DNA of 64,000 bases from Alitta virens (GCA_932294295.1 OW028586.1:5313201-5377200); one strand, 5' to 3'. Shown: positions 34,241 to 48,697, numbered from the stretch's first letter. The notes: generated by a model not told the origin, from the sequence alone. Translations and numbers: made by a program.

Positions 34241-36689
34241 AATGTGTGGAACTGATATTTTCAACATATGTGCATGCAAACTAGGAAAATATTCCAAAAA
34301 ATAGCCCTAGAGATTTTGTGGATTTAACTCAGATATATTTAATGCATTTACATGGTGCAATTATATTGGCAATATTTGGTTATATCATTTATGATAGTTT
34401 TGCATACTTTTCTAGGGTCCAAACTTTGACATTATGACCATATCCCTGAATATGTATGAAACCAAATTGTCATGTAATGTGAAGTCTGTGAAACACACGA
34501 GTTTTAATGATTTTAACATGTGTTTTTTCTTTTTCCTAGTAAAGATATTTTAAAGAATTATCTTATGTACGAAGCTAGTATTTATAAAGCAACATGCCAA
34601 AAGATTTTAAAGAGATTACTTTGCTCTCAACTTTAAACTATATTTAAAGCATTATGTTTTAATAAATTTTTTATATGTATTTTTTGTTTTGTTTTTGATG
34701 TTAATATGTATTTTATACATCAACTTCTACTTTTTTTCTATTGTTTTTACTTATTCTCAAGGCCAATTGTAAAACAATTTGTAACTGAATTGTTTACCCT
34801 GAATAAATAAATGTTATCAATCAATTTTATAAATAAATCAATATATTCAGCAATATCTCAAAGATCACTGCAATGGTTTGGAAGTCCACGCTATCACCTT
34901 GTAACGCGTCCAATAATATTGAATTTTGTCAAAATATTCTGGCAATTAATTTCTGCCATACATTTTTTAGGCTCTACAATATACATTATACAATCTATGT
35001 TTCTATGGTAGTGGGGGCTACTGTAGGTGCTAACCCACCCAGACCTGTCAGCGGCTATCATGAGCTATGTGGACACAGGAATGTCATACCATTAGGCCTT
35101 TGGGCCAAAATAAGTGATCGTGATTTGTGAGCACCTACCTTTATGTAAAAGATATTCATATCTCTAATAATTATAATGCTGTAGATATATACAGTATATT
35201 TGCAGAGATTGATTGATCATGTTTCATGGATGCATACTAACCAAATTGACAGTGCAAGAATTGGTAAAAAAAAAAAATGTGTATTTTCCACACATATTAT
35301 TTGATATAGATTTTTTATTTACTTATTTGTTGTTCAGTTACTGATTATATTTGTAGCTTATTAGTTACCAAGGTTTCATTCAGTAACCAATACAAAAACA
35401 TCTGAATGTTCCATATGGCGATTTGAGCATCAAAATTATTTTAAAAAATAGGTCTTCATCACATTTTCTCGAAGTCTTTTAGCAATCTATGTGAAGACAA
35501 TTAAACTTGAATATCCAGTCAGGCACGAATTTTTACAAACACAAAAGGAAAATGGTAAGAATTGTTGTTGAAATGTATAGAATGGTTGCTATTCACAGGT
35601 AATGTGTCATCGCAATGCTTTTCCCTTGAAGAAAGTAATTTGACCACTCACCAGTGAAATTAAGCATTATGTAGGCCGTTGTACAAATCCTCATGTACAA
35701 CAGTTGGCCAGCCACGCTGCGCTGGGATTGGTAGGTAGCCAGAAAGTGGGAGGGACCTGAAGCAGGCAATTTTACCTATCTGACTTACTAGTACGTTTTA
35801 TTTAATAACTTCGTCAATTTCTATCCGATTTTCAAAATTCTAATATTTTTCGAAAGCTAAGTTCTTGCCCAATCCAGTATGTAACTATCATTAATTTATT
35901 AGACGAATTGTGTAATCAATGAAAAATGGAAAAGTGACAGTAAAAATGTTGGGGTTCAGTGGTACAAAACAGTTACACCATTGTGAGACATGAGATATGC
36001 ACCCTCAAATGTTATGTACATTGACATTTTCGGGTGTACATATCTTCATGTCTCACATGTAACCATTGTATATTGTATAAATGTAACAGAACCTTAATTT
36101 TTAGTTTGATTAAATTAGCACCAATGGTTGCATTGCAAGGAATTCTGGACAACCAAAACAGGGTTCCAAGTGAATTACAGACACATGTATCTCCTGTCAT
36201 AATTGACTGACACCTGACGGGGACTAATATCAAAACATTTGACCCTTGACCTCGAGTGTCATGGGGGTCATTCGCGCGAGAATACCGTGGCCCTCGTTAT
36301 CTGGCCACGTGATATCCTGCAGAGAGCGTGCAGCACGCGCAGAGGAGGTTTCCGCTTCCAGGAGGGCTATTTATAGCTCAAACTTCTTGGCAATTATCCA
36401 GGAAATACCCAAGAGTTCTGTTGTGGTAACGTATGGCTTCGGTTTGGCGGGATCTACTACCAACAGAATTGTTCCTGATAAAACCACGAGTGGCGCCAAT
36501 TACTCAATATAAAAGTCAACCATGTCCTGATAGGAAAGCTATGTAAGCCAAATAACTCTGTTTACTATCAATTTACTATTTTAAAAAATTGTAAGGAATT
36601 CATAAGGAGAAAAAAAGTATTTAGGCATAACATTAAAAAAGCTTCAGGAGTGAAATATCATTATGGTGCACTATTCTGCTTATGTGGGG
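34241..36689. other. No gene seen
   Basis: Mostly AT-rich. A short GC-richer patch at 36240-36500 has an 88-codon frame without recognisable features or splice context. Confidence 0.5.
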
Positions 36690-36965
36690 TGTAGAGACAG
36701 AGAGAGCAAGATAGATAAAGAGAGACAGACAGAGACAAACAGAGTCAGACAGAGACAGACAGACTATCTATCTGTCTATCTGTCTACTCTCTGTCTGTCT
36801 GTCTAGCTGTCTATCTGTCTATCTACCTATTTATCTATCTGTCTGTCTGTCCGTCTGTCTAGCTGTCTATCTATCTGTCTATCCGTCTATCTATCTATCT
36901 GTCTAGCTGTCTATCTATCTGTCTATCCGTCTATCTATCTATCTATCTATTTGTCTATCTGCCTC
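36690..36965. repeat. Tetranucleotide microsatellite, strand-switching
   Basis: Begins as GACA/GAGA-rich and flips to CTGT/CTAT-rich near 36765, so the two halves can pair. Confidence 0.9.
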
Positions 36966-37344
36966 CAAGAATCACTTCAAGTGCACATTTCTTGCAAGTA
37001 AAAAAGTGTTAATTGAGATGAGTAGTATGTATTAGAGTAAGGCCGAAACTTCACCCCATAAACTAACCAACGATGATTTATGCATTTAGACCATCCGAGT
37101 AAATACCAATGCCAAGTAGTAAAAGTAGCCTTGACCTGTTCTTAAGTCATGAAAAACATATCAATAAAATTAATGGGAGGTTCTTTATAATAGCCAAAAT
37201 ATTGACTTTATCCAAATTTATGGATATTTTAACGCACTCCGTATTGCTCTATCTCTTTAATGGCAATGTCATTTTATCTGTTCTTTGTCGTTCAACAGGT
37301 TCATTTTGGGTTCTTGGTCATTACCATGGGGGTAAAACGTCTGA

Positions 37345-37465
37345 CATTGCGTTGATTCCGAGCCTTATCATCTCATCTTTACGTCTGCCTCTGGCATCTG
37401 GTCAAATAGGCTGGCTAAACTTCAGACCAGTAGCTTGGGGACATAGACATATAGGTCATAATTAA
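37345..37465 (+). mobile_element. SINE family B 3' fragment
   Basis: Only the 3' body (CTTATCATCTCATC to the CAGTAGC end) is present, in direct orientation. Confidence 0.65.
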
Positions 37466-37478
37466 GCTGGCTAAAAGT

Positions 37479-37778
37479 ATGTCTCAATGCTACTGGGTCT
37501 GAAGCTTCGTCAGCTTACATGACCAGCCGCCGGAGGAAGACGTAATGATGAGATGATAAGACTTGGAGTCCACACCATCTTACACATTTACCCCATGGAG
37601 AGGTTTTTCCCTTACCTCAGCATAGACACCGAGTACAAGGCCCCTCCAATTTAACATCTCATGCAATCAACATCTAGTTGGGATGTAGCTCATGAAGAGT
37701 GCCCAGATCGGGGTTTCGAACCCGGGACCTTCAGCAGAGTGGCAGATGCCTTAACCATTAGGCCACCCAGCTGCTTTA
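37479..37778 (-). mobile_element. SINE family B, best-preserved full copy
   Basis: Complete from 3' body to head: reverse complement of GGCCTAATGGTTAAGG near 37748-37765 and of GGTTCGAAACC near 37714. A partial + strand copy (37345-37465) lies just upstream, making a head-out pair. The palindromic MITE at 37782 starts 4 bp beyond. Confidence 0.85.
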
Positions 37779-37781
37779 CTG

Positions 37782-37922
37782 TACATGGCCAAATGTGCTA
37801 TGTGCATTTTCCAGCCGTTTGGATAAATGCATGGAAAACGCATGGTTTTTGCCTTATTATAATTAGCTAAAACTTTTGTTATCCTTCTCATGGAAAACGC
37901 ACTTGGCACATTTGGCCATGTA
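37782..37922 (-). mobile_element. Palindromic MITE family P, copy 9
   Basis: Nearly full; the right half has a small deletion. Directly abuts a family B SINE. Confidence 0.88.
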
Positions 37923-39894
37923 GCATTATTCTTCTGGTAGACCCATTTGACTGTTGTACAAAATCTAATTCTGGTCACTTAGATAATCGGAATAATTATT
38001 GTGCAGAAGCAACAAGAAGCCAATGGTGATGGCGGCTACACACTTGCAGAATCGGGTGGGGGTAAGAGGCTTGCCCCGCTGCTGCTGCTGCTGCTACTGC
38101 TGCATTGGGTACAGCAAGCAACTACACCAGATATGTTTATATGGAGGGTGAGCGGTTGCAGTGAGTCAGTGAATGCTCATCTTGTACTGCACTTCAGGCC
38201 TACCATACATCTCCGAAAGTCAGTTGAACCACTGTCAGGAATGATTCAGGACCAATGCTGTATTACAACTTTGTTACTGTAGAGATATCGCATGAGATAT
38301 TGTTTATCTGAGAATAACAGAAAGACTGAATTTCTCCAGCTTATTTTCATCATCATCTTGAGGCACATGGCCTGACTATACCAGCTCTGCCCCACCAAGG
38401 GTATACGGCCATAGCTACCCGGGCAGCTTCAGGAAGCTAACTTCATCAAGTATCCATGGATACCGGAGGGTATGTATAATATATTAAGTATATTGCTGCA
38501 CATTTTTGTTTTAGTACTTTTTGTGTGTTAACGCTTAAGTTCTGACTGCGTACCGGCTTTGGGTTTTCTTCGCAACACAAAAGTTCAAAATTTCAGCAAC
38601 ATTTGCAACGGAACAGAAAGGTTAAATGATTGAGTAGAACTTCCGCTTCATCCATTGTATTTTTAATATATATATACATAGAAGAATGATGTTGAAATTT
38701 TGAATTAACAAGTGTTGAATTGTTATCATAAGTTTATGTTGCAACTTCTGCCCTGTAAATAAAATGGACACATTACACATCTAAAAATTTATCAGAACAT
38801 GACTCACCTGAGATTATCGGACCACAGAGGAACTGTTTTTGACACACGATCACATGTCTGAAATGTGTTATGAACAGACGCCTAATAATTGTGGACTTGT
38901 ATTCTTCATAATTCAACCATTGGGTGCTGTTAAGTATTTATCAAACTGTTTGGTCAGTGGACAAGCCCACTGCACATATATTACATTGATTAAGAAGTGT
39001 CATGTGCTCTGAAATTGTTACAAAAAAATTCTCATAAATGTTCCATCTTATTTACAGTGCATTCAGCACACAGTAGACAACTATTCTTGCACTTTACTGT
39101 TGCTAGTCACACACTATGTATTCTTCAAAACTGTCTCTTGTACATTTACTTAATATAAGACTTGTTGTATAACATAATTCCACTATAGTTTATTACAATA
39201 CCTGTACATCAACTGGATTGAACCTAAAACAAAACTTCAGAGGACATCATGTGAATCCAGCATTCTCATTGGCTGAGACAGTCTTTCAGCCAATAGGAGT
39301 CCTGCATTTAAATGACGTCATCTGGTGTTTAGTGTCCGAGTCTATGAAATTGACTGTAATACTGAATATTAGTATGGACACATATTTGTTTACAATTCAA
39401 CAGGAAAATATAACTTGACAATCTTTGACAAATCTACTTAAAATCTACGGATGTACTTGATTAAAGTATTTGCTAAACAAGTTTGCATGGCAATAAAAAT
39501 GTCAATTAGGCTATTACAAATGTACAAATAAATCTCAAAACTTAGTGTGAAAGTTCAATGAATGACTGGTCAATGTGTTCATGTGCAAAGAGTGCGGGAT
39601 TGTTTAATTGACGGAACCAGTTTCTCAAAATTGAAAAGAGTAAAACATGTACTTACGCTATGGTCTTCAAATATAATTAGCGCAACACCACCTATTTCGT
39701 GATCTGTATTGTATATATGGGCGTGGGGGTAAATGTACATCTAATGTATGTATCAGTCTCCAAATTACCGTATCAATATATATTTTTTTTTTTTTTGTGC
39801 ATTTCATACGATTTACAGTACTTAGTTAATTAAATTCAGTTCAGTGTATCTTAGAAATGATATGCAACGGCAAAAATGTTCTGGGCTTGGTTTT
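37923..39894. other. No gene seen
   Basis: A short CTG run (38079-38103) and the CCAAT/CRE motifs at 39268-39320. No gene. Confidence 0.5.
39268..39320. promoter_or_regulatory. Inverted CCAAT pair and CRE
   Basis: ATTGGCTGA at 39268, TCAGCCAAT at 39286 and TGACGTCA at 39313. A diverged version with CCAAT and TGACGT lies at 59927-59960, so this may be a repeat and not a gene promoter. Confidence 0.25.
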
Positions 39895-39929
39895 CATAGA
39901 CAGATAGATAGACAGACAGATAGACAGAT

Positions 39930-39960
<31 letters not shown>

Positions 39961-40010
39961 TAGATGTTGAAAGTGCAGCCCTCTGAGGCAAGTGCCTTGC
40001 CGCTATAAAC
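39895..40010. repeat. (GATA/GACA)n and SINE B variant 3' end
   Basis: Tetranucleotide run followed by the CAGCCCTCTGAGGCAAG module also seen at 23650 and 29300. Confidence 0.8.
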
Positions 40011-40439
40011 TACTTCAAATGACCCCTGAAGGTCAAGTACTCCATTCTCCAAAACAAAACGTTGTCAGCTCTCTTTGTTTTACCATATTGTAAGCAGAAA
40101 GAAATTAAGAGCAGCTGCTACAGTATCTTAAGCTCGCCACTACAAGTACTATTACAAGTACTATTACAAGTACATTGGATTATTAATCTTGTGATATCTG
40201 GTAATTTATCTGGTAATTGTGCTACTTTTATCTGAATGGTGTCTGGTACAGCTAAGGGTGTAGGGAAATCAACAAGATCCACTTGTGGTTATGAATGGCC
40301 CAAAGATATCTTGCAAGATTTGTCTAATCTCAATTCACCCTGAATAAGGGGGGGGGGTATTGTGGTAAATTAGAGAATATGTACAAAGATAGACATTTTT
40401 GTTAATAAGCATGACTGATTACTGAACATAAACAAAACT

Positions 40440-40545
40440 TGAAGACTTGACTGAATGACTTACTGACTGACTGGCTGATTTGCTGGCTGGCTGACTGAAT
40501 GACTGGCTGACTGACTGACTGGCTGACTGACTGACTGACTTTGAT
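40440..40545. repeat. (GACT)n/(GGCT)n microsatellite
   Basis: Imperfect 4 bp repeat with GACT and GGCT variants. Confidence 0.9.
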
Positions 40546-41724
40546 TTTTGAATTCAAACTCAGTGAACCTTCTCCATTTTGAATACAATGTCATAAACAA
40601 ATATACACTTAGTTCCATGAAATATGGTCGACTCTAGACAGCTGTAGCAACCTATTTCTGGCTGTAGCTTTAACTGGCTAAAGCCAGCCACTTCTGTCTA
40701 CTCCTAGCTTATAGTCGCCTTACACCCACCACCACTGAAAAAATAAACCACGGTAAATGTAAGAAATGTATCTAATATATCATAAATATTTATGTACAAT
40801 AGACAAAAATAATTTCAACAAGAAATGACAAATATGCGCAACTCCCAACTTATGCACCAAATGGTGCTGCATGTAATTTTAGATCCAGATTTGAATAGCC
40901 AGCTATAGCCAGACAGCTCCGTTTAGTGACAGGTAGCATCGAATAGGAGACTTTCTCTAGCTTTGCTTAGGTTCAATTTGACAGGCAGTTTTTAATGAAA
41001 CTAACTGTAGGCAGCAGGGTTAGAATTGAGCAAACGAAAAGAGCCATGCTAACCCATGGCTACCTATCCTCCATTTAAACGTTATTTATGACTAATTCGA
41101 GAACTGGTTATTAGTTAATTTTCACCTTTGCATAAAACGAAAAAATTACTCGCTCTCACCAGGGAATATGTATTAGTGGTTAAAATTCCACCTTTTGCTC
41201 ATTTAGTGGTTTTCTGTTGATAAGTGAATTCTTGCAACCTTCAGTTTGGTTCAAGGCCACTGAATGCTCTGGTGATCACACAAACTAAGCAACAAAAATC
41301 TTTTTAAGATGGGTTCACTCGTGTTGCAAATGATAGATTGGTCATAACGCGCGCTATAGCCATTAGCCTAGCCAAGTTGACCAAGGTTATTGCATTTTTT
41401 CCCATCAGTTCATTTGGTTTTCTAGTTCTGCAAGTGTCTGATGCAAAACTTGTTACATCAAGAGTTAGGACCGATATTGATTGCAATAATTGAGTACTAT
41501 ATTAGCTTACAAAAAGTTCTTTTGTGAAAGAAAGAGCCTTTATTGTAAAATTAGAACAACAATTTAACAATTTAATATTCTACAAAATAAAGTGCCGGCA
41601 TCAGTAAAATAATGCATTTGCCCCAATTGACTCAAGGTCTATGAAAGAATACAAAATTAGAACTTTAACTTTAATTGGTAAATTACAATGTCATTTTTAA
41701 TCAAAATACGAAAAATTTACACCA

Positions 41725-41797
41725 TGCTGCACATTTATACCATGCATGAGGTCTTTTACTTGCCTCGTGCCTGGGCCGAGGATTGAACCCGGGACCA
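41725..41797 (-). mobile_element. SINE family B fragment next to a pentanucleotide array
   Basis: Central body joined to the B-box region by an internal deletion. Followed by the ATTCT microsatellite. Confidence 0.6.
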
Positions 41798-41817
41798 ATG
41801 CGGAATTTGAAGTTCTG

Positions 41818-41906
41818 ATTCTGTTCTATTCTGTTCCATTCTATTCTATCCTATTCTATTCTATTCTATTCTATTCTATTCTATTCTATTCTATTCTATT
41901 CTATTA
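41818..41906. repeat. (ATTCT)n microsatellite
   Basis: About 17 pentanucleotide units, with variants at the left edge and perfect to the right. Confidence 0.95.
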
Positions 41907-42192
41907 TACAGTAGTACTTAATGTACTAGATACACAGACATGCCAAGTCTCATTCTTTCAGAGCGAGTCTCACTCATTTAGTTGCTGTCTCACTCCTCAA
42001 GACTTGAGTATTTTCTTCATATTTTAAATTGTCTCACTCTCAGAGAGCCAGAATAAATCTTTGACATTTTAATGTGAACTGGTTGGAAAGGGCCAAATCT
42101 CACTCTTTCACCACTTCAGAACTTGGCATCTCTAGATAATATATATATACTCTAGAATATTGAGTACTGGGACAGTAGCCCACTCAATGCCA

Positions 42193-42291
42193 TACCCAGA
42201 CAGCATTCCAAATCGGCCCAGCATCGTTTCGTATCAATATCGCCGACGTCGCGCCGATGTTGTGCCAATTTTGAATGCTACCTGCATGCTA
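42193..42291. mobile_element. MITE related to 9185-9307
   Basis: Starts TACCCAGACAGCATTCC and ends with a diverged complement (GAATGCTACCTG). The centre keeps CCCAGCATCGTTTCG and CGCCGATGTTGTGCC as in the first copy. Confidence 0.65.
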
Positions 42292-44104
42292 AGTACTAGT
42301 GTGTTTGTACCAGCTGCGTTTCTATGACTTATATTTAAGGCTATTAATGTGAACTATTAGCCTTGGATGTGTAAATATACATGGGCAAGCATCGAACACT
42401 TGGGTGAGCTATACTGGAGTTAGCTACTTGCACTTTCATACATGTAGATATATCTATGCTCATTGATCTAGATTAAATGTTACAAGTGAGTAATTCTGTG
42501 TCTGGAGAAACTAATGACATGTGTACATCTCAATCTAAAACTTTCTTCAGAATCATAACTTTAGCATCCATATGATTCATTGATTCACCTTGATGCAATA
42601 TTTAGTCATTTGCTTCCAGGAATGCTTGACTGTTATCATACATGACGTCACAGACTTGCTATGAGGTCATCATACTCAAGAGCAAATGAAAAACCTGACT
42701 GCATTCCGGATTCAGGCGAAAATTCTGTTCAGAATATCATAAATTAACTTTTAGAGAGTGCAACGAGTCAGGTAAATCGTTAAAACGGGGAGGTTAAACC
42801 AACGTCGTAATAAAATTAGCAGTGTTTCCGGGTAGTGGCATTTTACTGCCTTGGTAAAATATATTGTGGGTTACCAAGGACTGAAAAAAGTTTGGGTTTT
42901 ACAACAGAAACATAACTTTGTTTACAATTGAAGGATAGTGAACTGTAGGTAAACAACTACCAGGGTTTTGCATAAGTAGGTTCATTATTATATATGTTGT
43001 CATACCAATCAATGGCATTAGTGTGAATTGGCAGACATGCGATGGGATAAATGAGCTAAAATGAAGAAAGCAAATTAAGACATAAATACTTATAAACTAG
43101 GAGAATATGGGTGGACAGAATATGACAATCACCAAAAGGAAAGATATAGAGGTTCTATTATAAAACCATGAAGTTTGGGATGGCTTTTGACAATGCAATT
43201 AGCTCTCAGATTCCACGATTCTTTGGACTAATGGTGAAGGTATTTGACTGCTTATAGGAGAGTTATGGGTTCGAACTAAAACCTAGGCATTGAGAAATCG
43301 CCAGTTCTCTTTTACATTAGCTTTAAGCCGTTCCATTTAGAACGATAGGCCCACTGCTGAGCTGTTGATTGCATGTTTAGCCTGTAACCAGTATTATTCC
43401 CAAAGGAGTTGAGAAAGACCCAAGCTTGAACAGAAGGTGTATCACAGCATGTGACACAGTTTCTACAGAGAATTGTAGCATGTGGATAAGCGAAGATACA
43501 GCTGTTGGAAAAAGTCTGTGCACACCGATCAAATGAGCAACATTTTGAAGTATATAATTTCGTAATTCAAGTTCTTGTGTACAGCATTATGAAGTTACTG
43601 TTTGGCCAGTGCACTTGATACATTCAATGGAAAATTTGCCAATTGGACTGAATATAACTTGGAGAATACAAAATGAATCTGGTGCGCAAAAAATTATTTC
43701 AGCATGTTATGTGCTTCACTGCAGTTCTCATGACCCTTCGAACCGCCACAACCTCTTGTTAACCCAAGCAACAGATTCAAATATTATTAAAGGGCTAGAA
43801 AAAGTCAAATTCATTCTGCCCAACCTTGATATTTTCTACTACTGATTTACTACCTTAGGTATTTCAACATATGCATTAAATCAGTGACTGGCATTTGCTT
43901 TCTAAAAACAGGCTGAACTACAGAAAGTAACATGAGTGAATTAAAAAACAATGAATAACATCATCTCCTCACTCTAGGTCTAAGTAAACGCATTTTGAAA
44001 TACTGTATTTATTGCGGGGTTAGGGTCAGAATAGCCTGATACTAGGTTGTTGGGAATAGTATATAACCACCTCGATTCTCAGACCACCCAACTGGATAAA
44101 TGTT
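42292..44104. other. No gene seen
   Basis: A tRNA-like head fragment near 43220-43290 (GGACTAATGG with GGTTCGAACT) is the only structured item. Confidence 0.5.
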
Positions 44105-44119
44105 GTATATATAGCATGT

Positions 44120-44304
44120 GGTGGAGGAATTAGGGCTTTAGGTCCTGCATTTCTGCACCTGATGGGCTAATTAGGACAGGTAGGGACCATGGCAATGATA
44201 CGAAGGATGAAACAGCCATCCAACATAGGCTCGACCGGGAATCGAACCCGGGACCCAGTGGTTGGAAGCCCAGCGCGCTACCACTGAGCTAGGCCCCCAC
44301 CAGC
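44120..44304 (-). mobile_element. tRNA-derived SINE family A, copy 6
   Basis: Full copy in reverse orientation. Perfect 15 bp target-site duplications (GTATATATAGCATGT) lie at 44105-44119 and 44305-44319. Confidence 0.93.
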
Positions 44305-44997
44305 GTATATATAGCATGTCAATTTTACTAGAGTTCTTGGTGGTTTATCGCCAAACAAAGATGTAACTGTTGCTAAGTAATTATAACACTACCATTAATA
44401 ATCAATGTCTTTAACATTATTCATGACAAAGAGTTTTGTCATACATCATATAACTATATAATCAAATATTTGCGCTATATTAAAATATATTGCAGGGACG
44501 AAAATTAAATTTTTTATCCACTATTGCAGTACATTTTTCCATGAACCCGTCGATTATGCCTCTATGGTAAATACTGTATTTCGATGAATTTGGTCCTAAA
44601 TTTGAGGATTTTTCCATACTTTTGCAGTTTTGAAAAACCCTTTGGATGGCTGATTGATGAAGAGGTGTTTATTGACCATGTGATGTAGTAATTCATTAAT
44701 ATTTTAATGTTAATTCAAAATGGCCACGAAACTGCTGTATTATTATTTGCAAAGTACTAGAGGTCGACCAACTGAGTCAGGTGTAGGGGGCAATCTAGGC
44801 ATTTAATTTTGATGAATGGGTAATAATGACGGTGGGAAGGTTTACTTATCAATGGAATGGGTCATAAATGGCAGATATTGATGAGTTTGAGAATGAAACT
44901 GAGCAGATTCACCTGATCGTAATCTTAGCACCGTCAGAAATATCCAGGGTAACATCCAGGGATTTACTCTAATATCTAGGGTGTGATGAGCAACCGT

Positions 44998-45152
44998 TAC
45001 ATGGCCAAATGTGCCACGTCCGTATTCCATGAGAAGGATAAACGCATGGAAAACGCATTGTTTTTAGCTAATTATAATGAGGCAAAAACCGTGCATTTTC
45101 CATGCGTTTATCCAAACGCATGTAAAACACACGTGGCACAATTGGCCATGCA
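44998..45152 (+). mobile_element. Palindromic MITE family P, copy 10
   Basis: Full copy; the right TA edge is mutated to CA. Confidence 0.9.
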
Positions 45153-46713
45153 CAATCTACAGCCGCAGCCATAAGTTTTCGGACACTTGCTGTAGATGGT
45201 GACATGGTGCTTTGGTGATCTTGCATCATAGGTTTTATAACCCTTTGCCATGTATTTGCCCTAGGGTATTGCAATGGCCTGTCCCCCCCCCCCCCTTCCC
45301 TTTTGTCTCTCTGTCAGTCAATCTCACTTATAGACATGATAACTTCAGGTTCATTGATGCTAAGCTCATGGAACTATACAATGAGTTACAAAATGGATAT
45401 TTTTAGGTCACAAGGGTAAAACTCATCCAGTGCCTTGCGTCTCTTCACTCAGCTCCCACCAGAAAAACGTGTGGAAAATTAGGCTCTTTCTTCTTACCAA
45501 CCATCCGTAACTTTATTTATATATTGGGTTGATCATTGGTCAAATGTATTTTCATGACAGGAAATGTGTACCCTAAAGAAAATAATTTACGAAAATGTGT
45601 TGTCAAGCAAAAAACCAGACATTTTTACTCAGTAAGGCAGCCACTGGTTGGGGAAACGTCTGTGAATTTCAAGGTCAGGGAAAAATCAAGCGATTTTTGA
45701 AATGGTATGTGAAATTTGTAAATCGAAAAAAACTCAGTAAATGTCTGAAGAAGGGGGCCACAATCAGGGAAAATTGACAATTTGGCTGCACATGGATTGA
45801 ATGCTTGCAATACTAGTGCTGACAAAATATATATTTGCCTAAAATTTCCCTGTCTGCAGATCTATGTGAATTATTTCCCAAGTGTATAGTTTACTATATT
45901 GCAACATCAGCAGTTGACACTGCAATGAAAATGGCAGTCATTGCTCTGAATACAGCCCAATTTTTTGGCATTTATTTTGTGTCAGGGGAAACTGAGATTT
46001 GGTCAGTGAAATGTCAGGGAGTTCTGACATATGCAACTCTAACATAACTGAGGCCACCACTCCAGTATTTTTCATCATTACTAACCCACTGGGTGGTCAT
46101 ATAACCTTCAGGGCATTCATTTTTTCCCCAGTTATGAGGAGGACCCTACATAAATTAGCAGATCATGAGGTGGTCCTCCCTCGACTTACAGCTGCTGTTT
46201 GGGACGAAATAGAAAGAGCTGGCAACTTGGCAATTGGTCTCCATGGCAATTGTGTTGGGACCCCAGCCAAAGGCCTTTCGTCACCATGGTAACACATCAA
46301 GTGTGCCAGACAGACAAGCAGGAAACTGATGTCTAGGACAATAATACACGAAATACGTCTGGAGGTTAAGACTTGTGCAACAAAAAAAAAAGTACAGCAA
46401 AGAATAAAAAACAGACAAGAATGTAACCTGGGAACAAAGGCCAAAACATACAGCCCATAATGCACTGGATATATAACAATAATAAACATAGTGCGCATCT
46501 ATTGGGCGCAGGAATGTCCAACGAAGTGTTAGATTTAGGTGTGTCAAAAGTTTACTGAGGGTTTCGTCAATACATTTTTGTGTGCACAATTTCCATACTT
46601 TTGCACAGTTATTGTCATCTTTCATTGTCCTAATATTCTGGTATATGTCATATATTTTCATAGAGTTCATCATTAATTCAGTGTTCAAGAAGTTATATGA
46701 TGCTTTGATGAAG

Positions 46714-46868
46714 TACATGGCCAAATGTGCCACGTGCGTTTTCCATGAGAAGGATAAACGCATGGAAAACACATGGTTTTTGCCTTATTATGATGTGGGG
46801 AAAACCAGGCGTTTTCCATGCGTTTATCCAAACGCATGGAAAATGCATGTGGCACATTTGGCCATGTA
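46714..46868 (+). mobile_element. Palindromic MITE family P, copy 11
   Basis: Full copy with both CACGTG-type sites (one decayed to CATGTG). Confidence 0.9.
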
Positions 46869-47398
46869 GAATAAAGTTTTTGTTGAAATTGTTGTTGTTC
46901 CTATCACAAAATAGGCAGCCAGCCATAGCTATTTCTTATTTTATTCATTCATTACAAACGTATTTTACACTGTTATACAGCAATGCCCTTTAAATATTTA
47001 CAAATATTAAAAAAAAAAACAGTTTCATTAGAATATAATATGCAAAAATCTTTGAAGCATATTTGCAGGCCATTACAAATTTTCTAGCCAAAACAGGATT
47101 ATCTGCCACACTTTTGTCTTGAGATATTCATTTTGTTGACTGCTTTCAAATGTGGTATTGACCAAAAGGACATTTGCATATTTCTGACCTCTGTCAGCTG
47201 AATTCATATATCACCGATTGAACTGGTCAGGCAGCATACTTATTCTGAAGAAATATTCCCAAGTCATACCAATTTTATGGTGGATTCTTCGATTACTTTG
47301 AGCAATGGTATTAAACTCTGCCAATTATAAATGCCTGTCAGCCGTCATGTGATTATGTAAGTAGAAAAAATATAAATTGTTGTTTTGATATGCAGACT

Positions 47399-47532
47399 TC
47401 ATGGCAAATGCGTTTTCCCTGTGTTTGGATAAATGCATGGAAAATGCATAGTTTTTAGCTAATTATAATGAGGCAAAAACCATGCGTTTATCCAAACACA
47501 TGGAAAATGCATGTGGCACATTTGGCCATGTA
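47399..47532 (+). mobile_element. Palindromic MITE family P, copy 12 (left end lost)
   Basis: The left terminal 20 bp are missing. The inner hairpins are symmetrical (TTTGGATAAA on the left, TTTATCCAAA on the right). Confidence 0.85.
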
Positions 47533-48697
47533 GTTTTAAAGTACACTGTCTTTACTGGGTAAAAAAATTGAAAACTATGACTAAATCTACATCAGAGGCA
47601 GACATAATGATGAAATGATAAGGCTTTTCAGACCCATGCCGTGTAGCAACAGCTCCAAGACCAATGTTAGAACGCCTAGTGACTTTTCACTGGTGACTTT
47701 TTACTAGTTATTTTTTACTAGTAACAATAATTTCCCTCCCTTTTCCTGCTACCACGCAATAAGGTTGTGTAGGGCCAGAAAACAAGGGTAGATAACTTGT
47801 AGTTAGGTGCAAAAAAAGCTGAGCATATCAGCAAATGACTCACTTTGTGGCGAGCCGTACAATGCGGAAGTGGGTAGCCCCCCATCATAATCTTCAGACT
47901 AACGTTTGCCTTCTAATCCTATATTAGGATAGTGTATTTTCATGGTAAAATAGTTTGTTTCGGTAAGTTACGATAAATTTGGTTAAAAAAATAATAATAA
48001 GAAATTACATGCATTATTCATAGAATTATTGGATATTTATCATTCATCGTAATTCTACAATTAATTACAAGGTTATATGTATTTTGCACCCAGGATACAT
48101 CAATAATTCATTATATTGAATGTCTCTAAATCGTGACTTTTTGGCATAAATCATAACCATATCCAATATTGATATCTTGCAGTTCTTTTAAAATGTTTAT
48201 ATTTTCTAACTAATTTCATCTATGTCTTTGACAACCAATCCCTATCACATAATCGTGTGATCGATATGTGCCCAAATGTATTAAGTGGCATACAGATTCA
48301 ATTAGTCATATTGATAAGACACTCATGTCATATCACAAATTCCAAGCAATGTGATAAGAAAAAGGTCTTAACAATTAATGTATTAATTACAGCAATTACA
48401 AGTAAATGACCAATGATTACAACGGAGTATATTTACTGTTAATGTATTCCCTTCAACCTTCGAGCTGCTCAGTACTAGGTATGGCGATAAAGTGAAACTT
48501 TATGCTCAAGAATTCCAGCATCAATGCCTTTACCAAGGAAAAATAGTATTGTGAAGCTTGATTAACTACTAATGTGTAATGCAATATATTTGCGGAATTT
48601 GATGTAATAAATTTAGATATATCGTAGCAGTGCGGATGAAAAATATTTTATACCGCAGTTCAACACAATCTATTTTATAATCTGACTAAAGGTAATT

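Noticed and set aside
36246..36512. 88-codon frame in a GC-richer patch
   Set aside because: No recognised motif and no supporting exon signals.
46281..46772. 163-codon minus-strand frame
   Set aside because: No domain, no splice context, and it overlaps MITE P copy 11. Treated as chance.
46582..46993. Recurrent frames reading MAKCATCVFHEKDKRMENAWF and similar on both strands (also at 14618, 18657, 24688, 44983, 63220)
   Set aside because: They come from the palindromic MITE P; the palindrome gives similar peptides on both strands. No evidence of selection.
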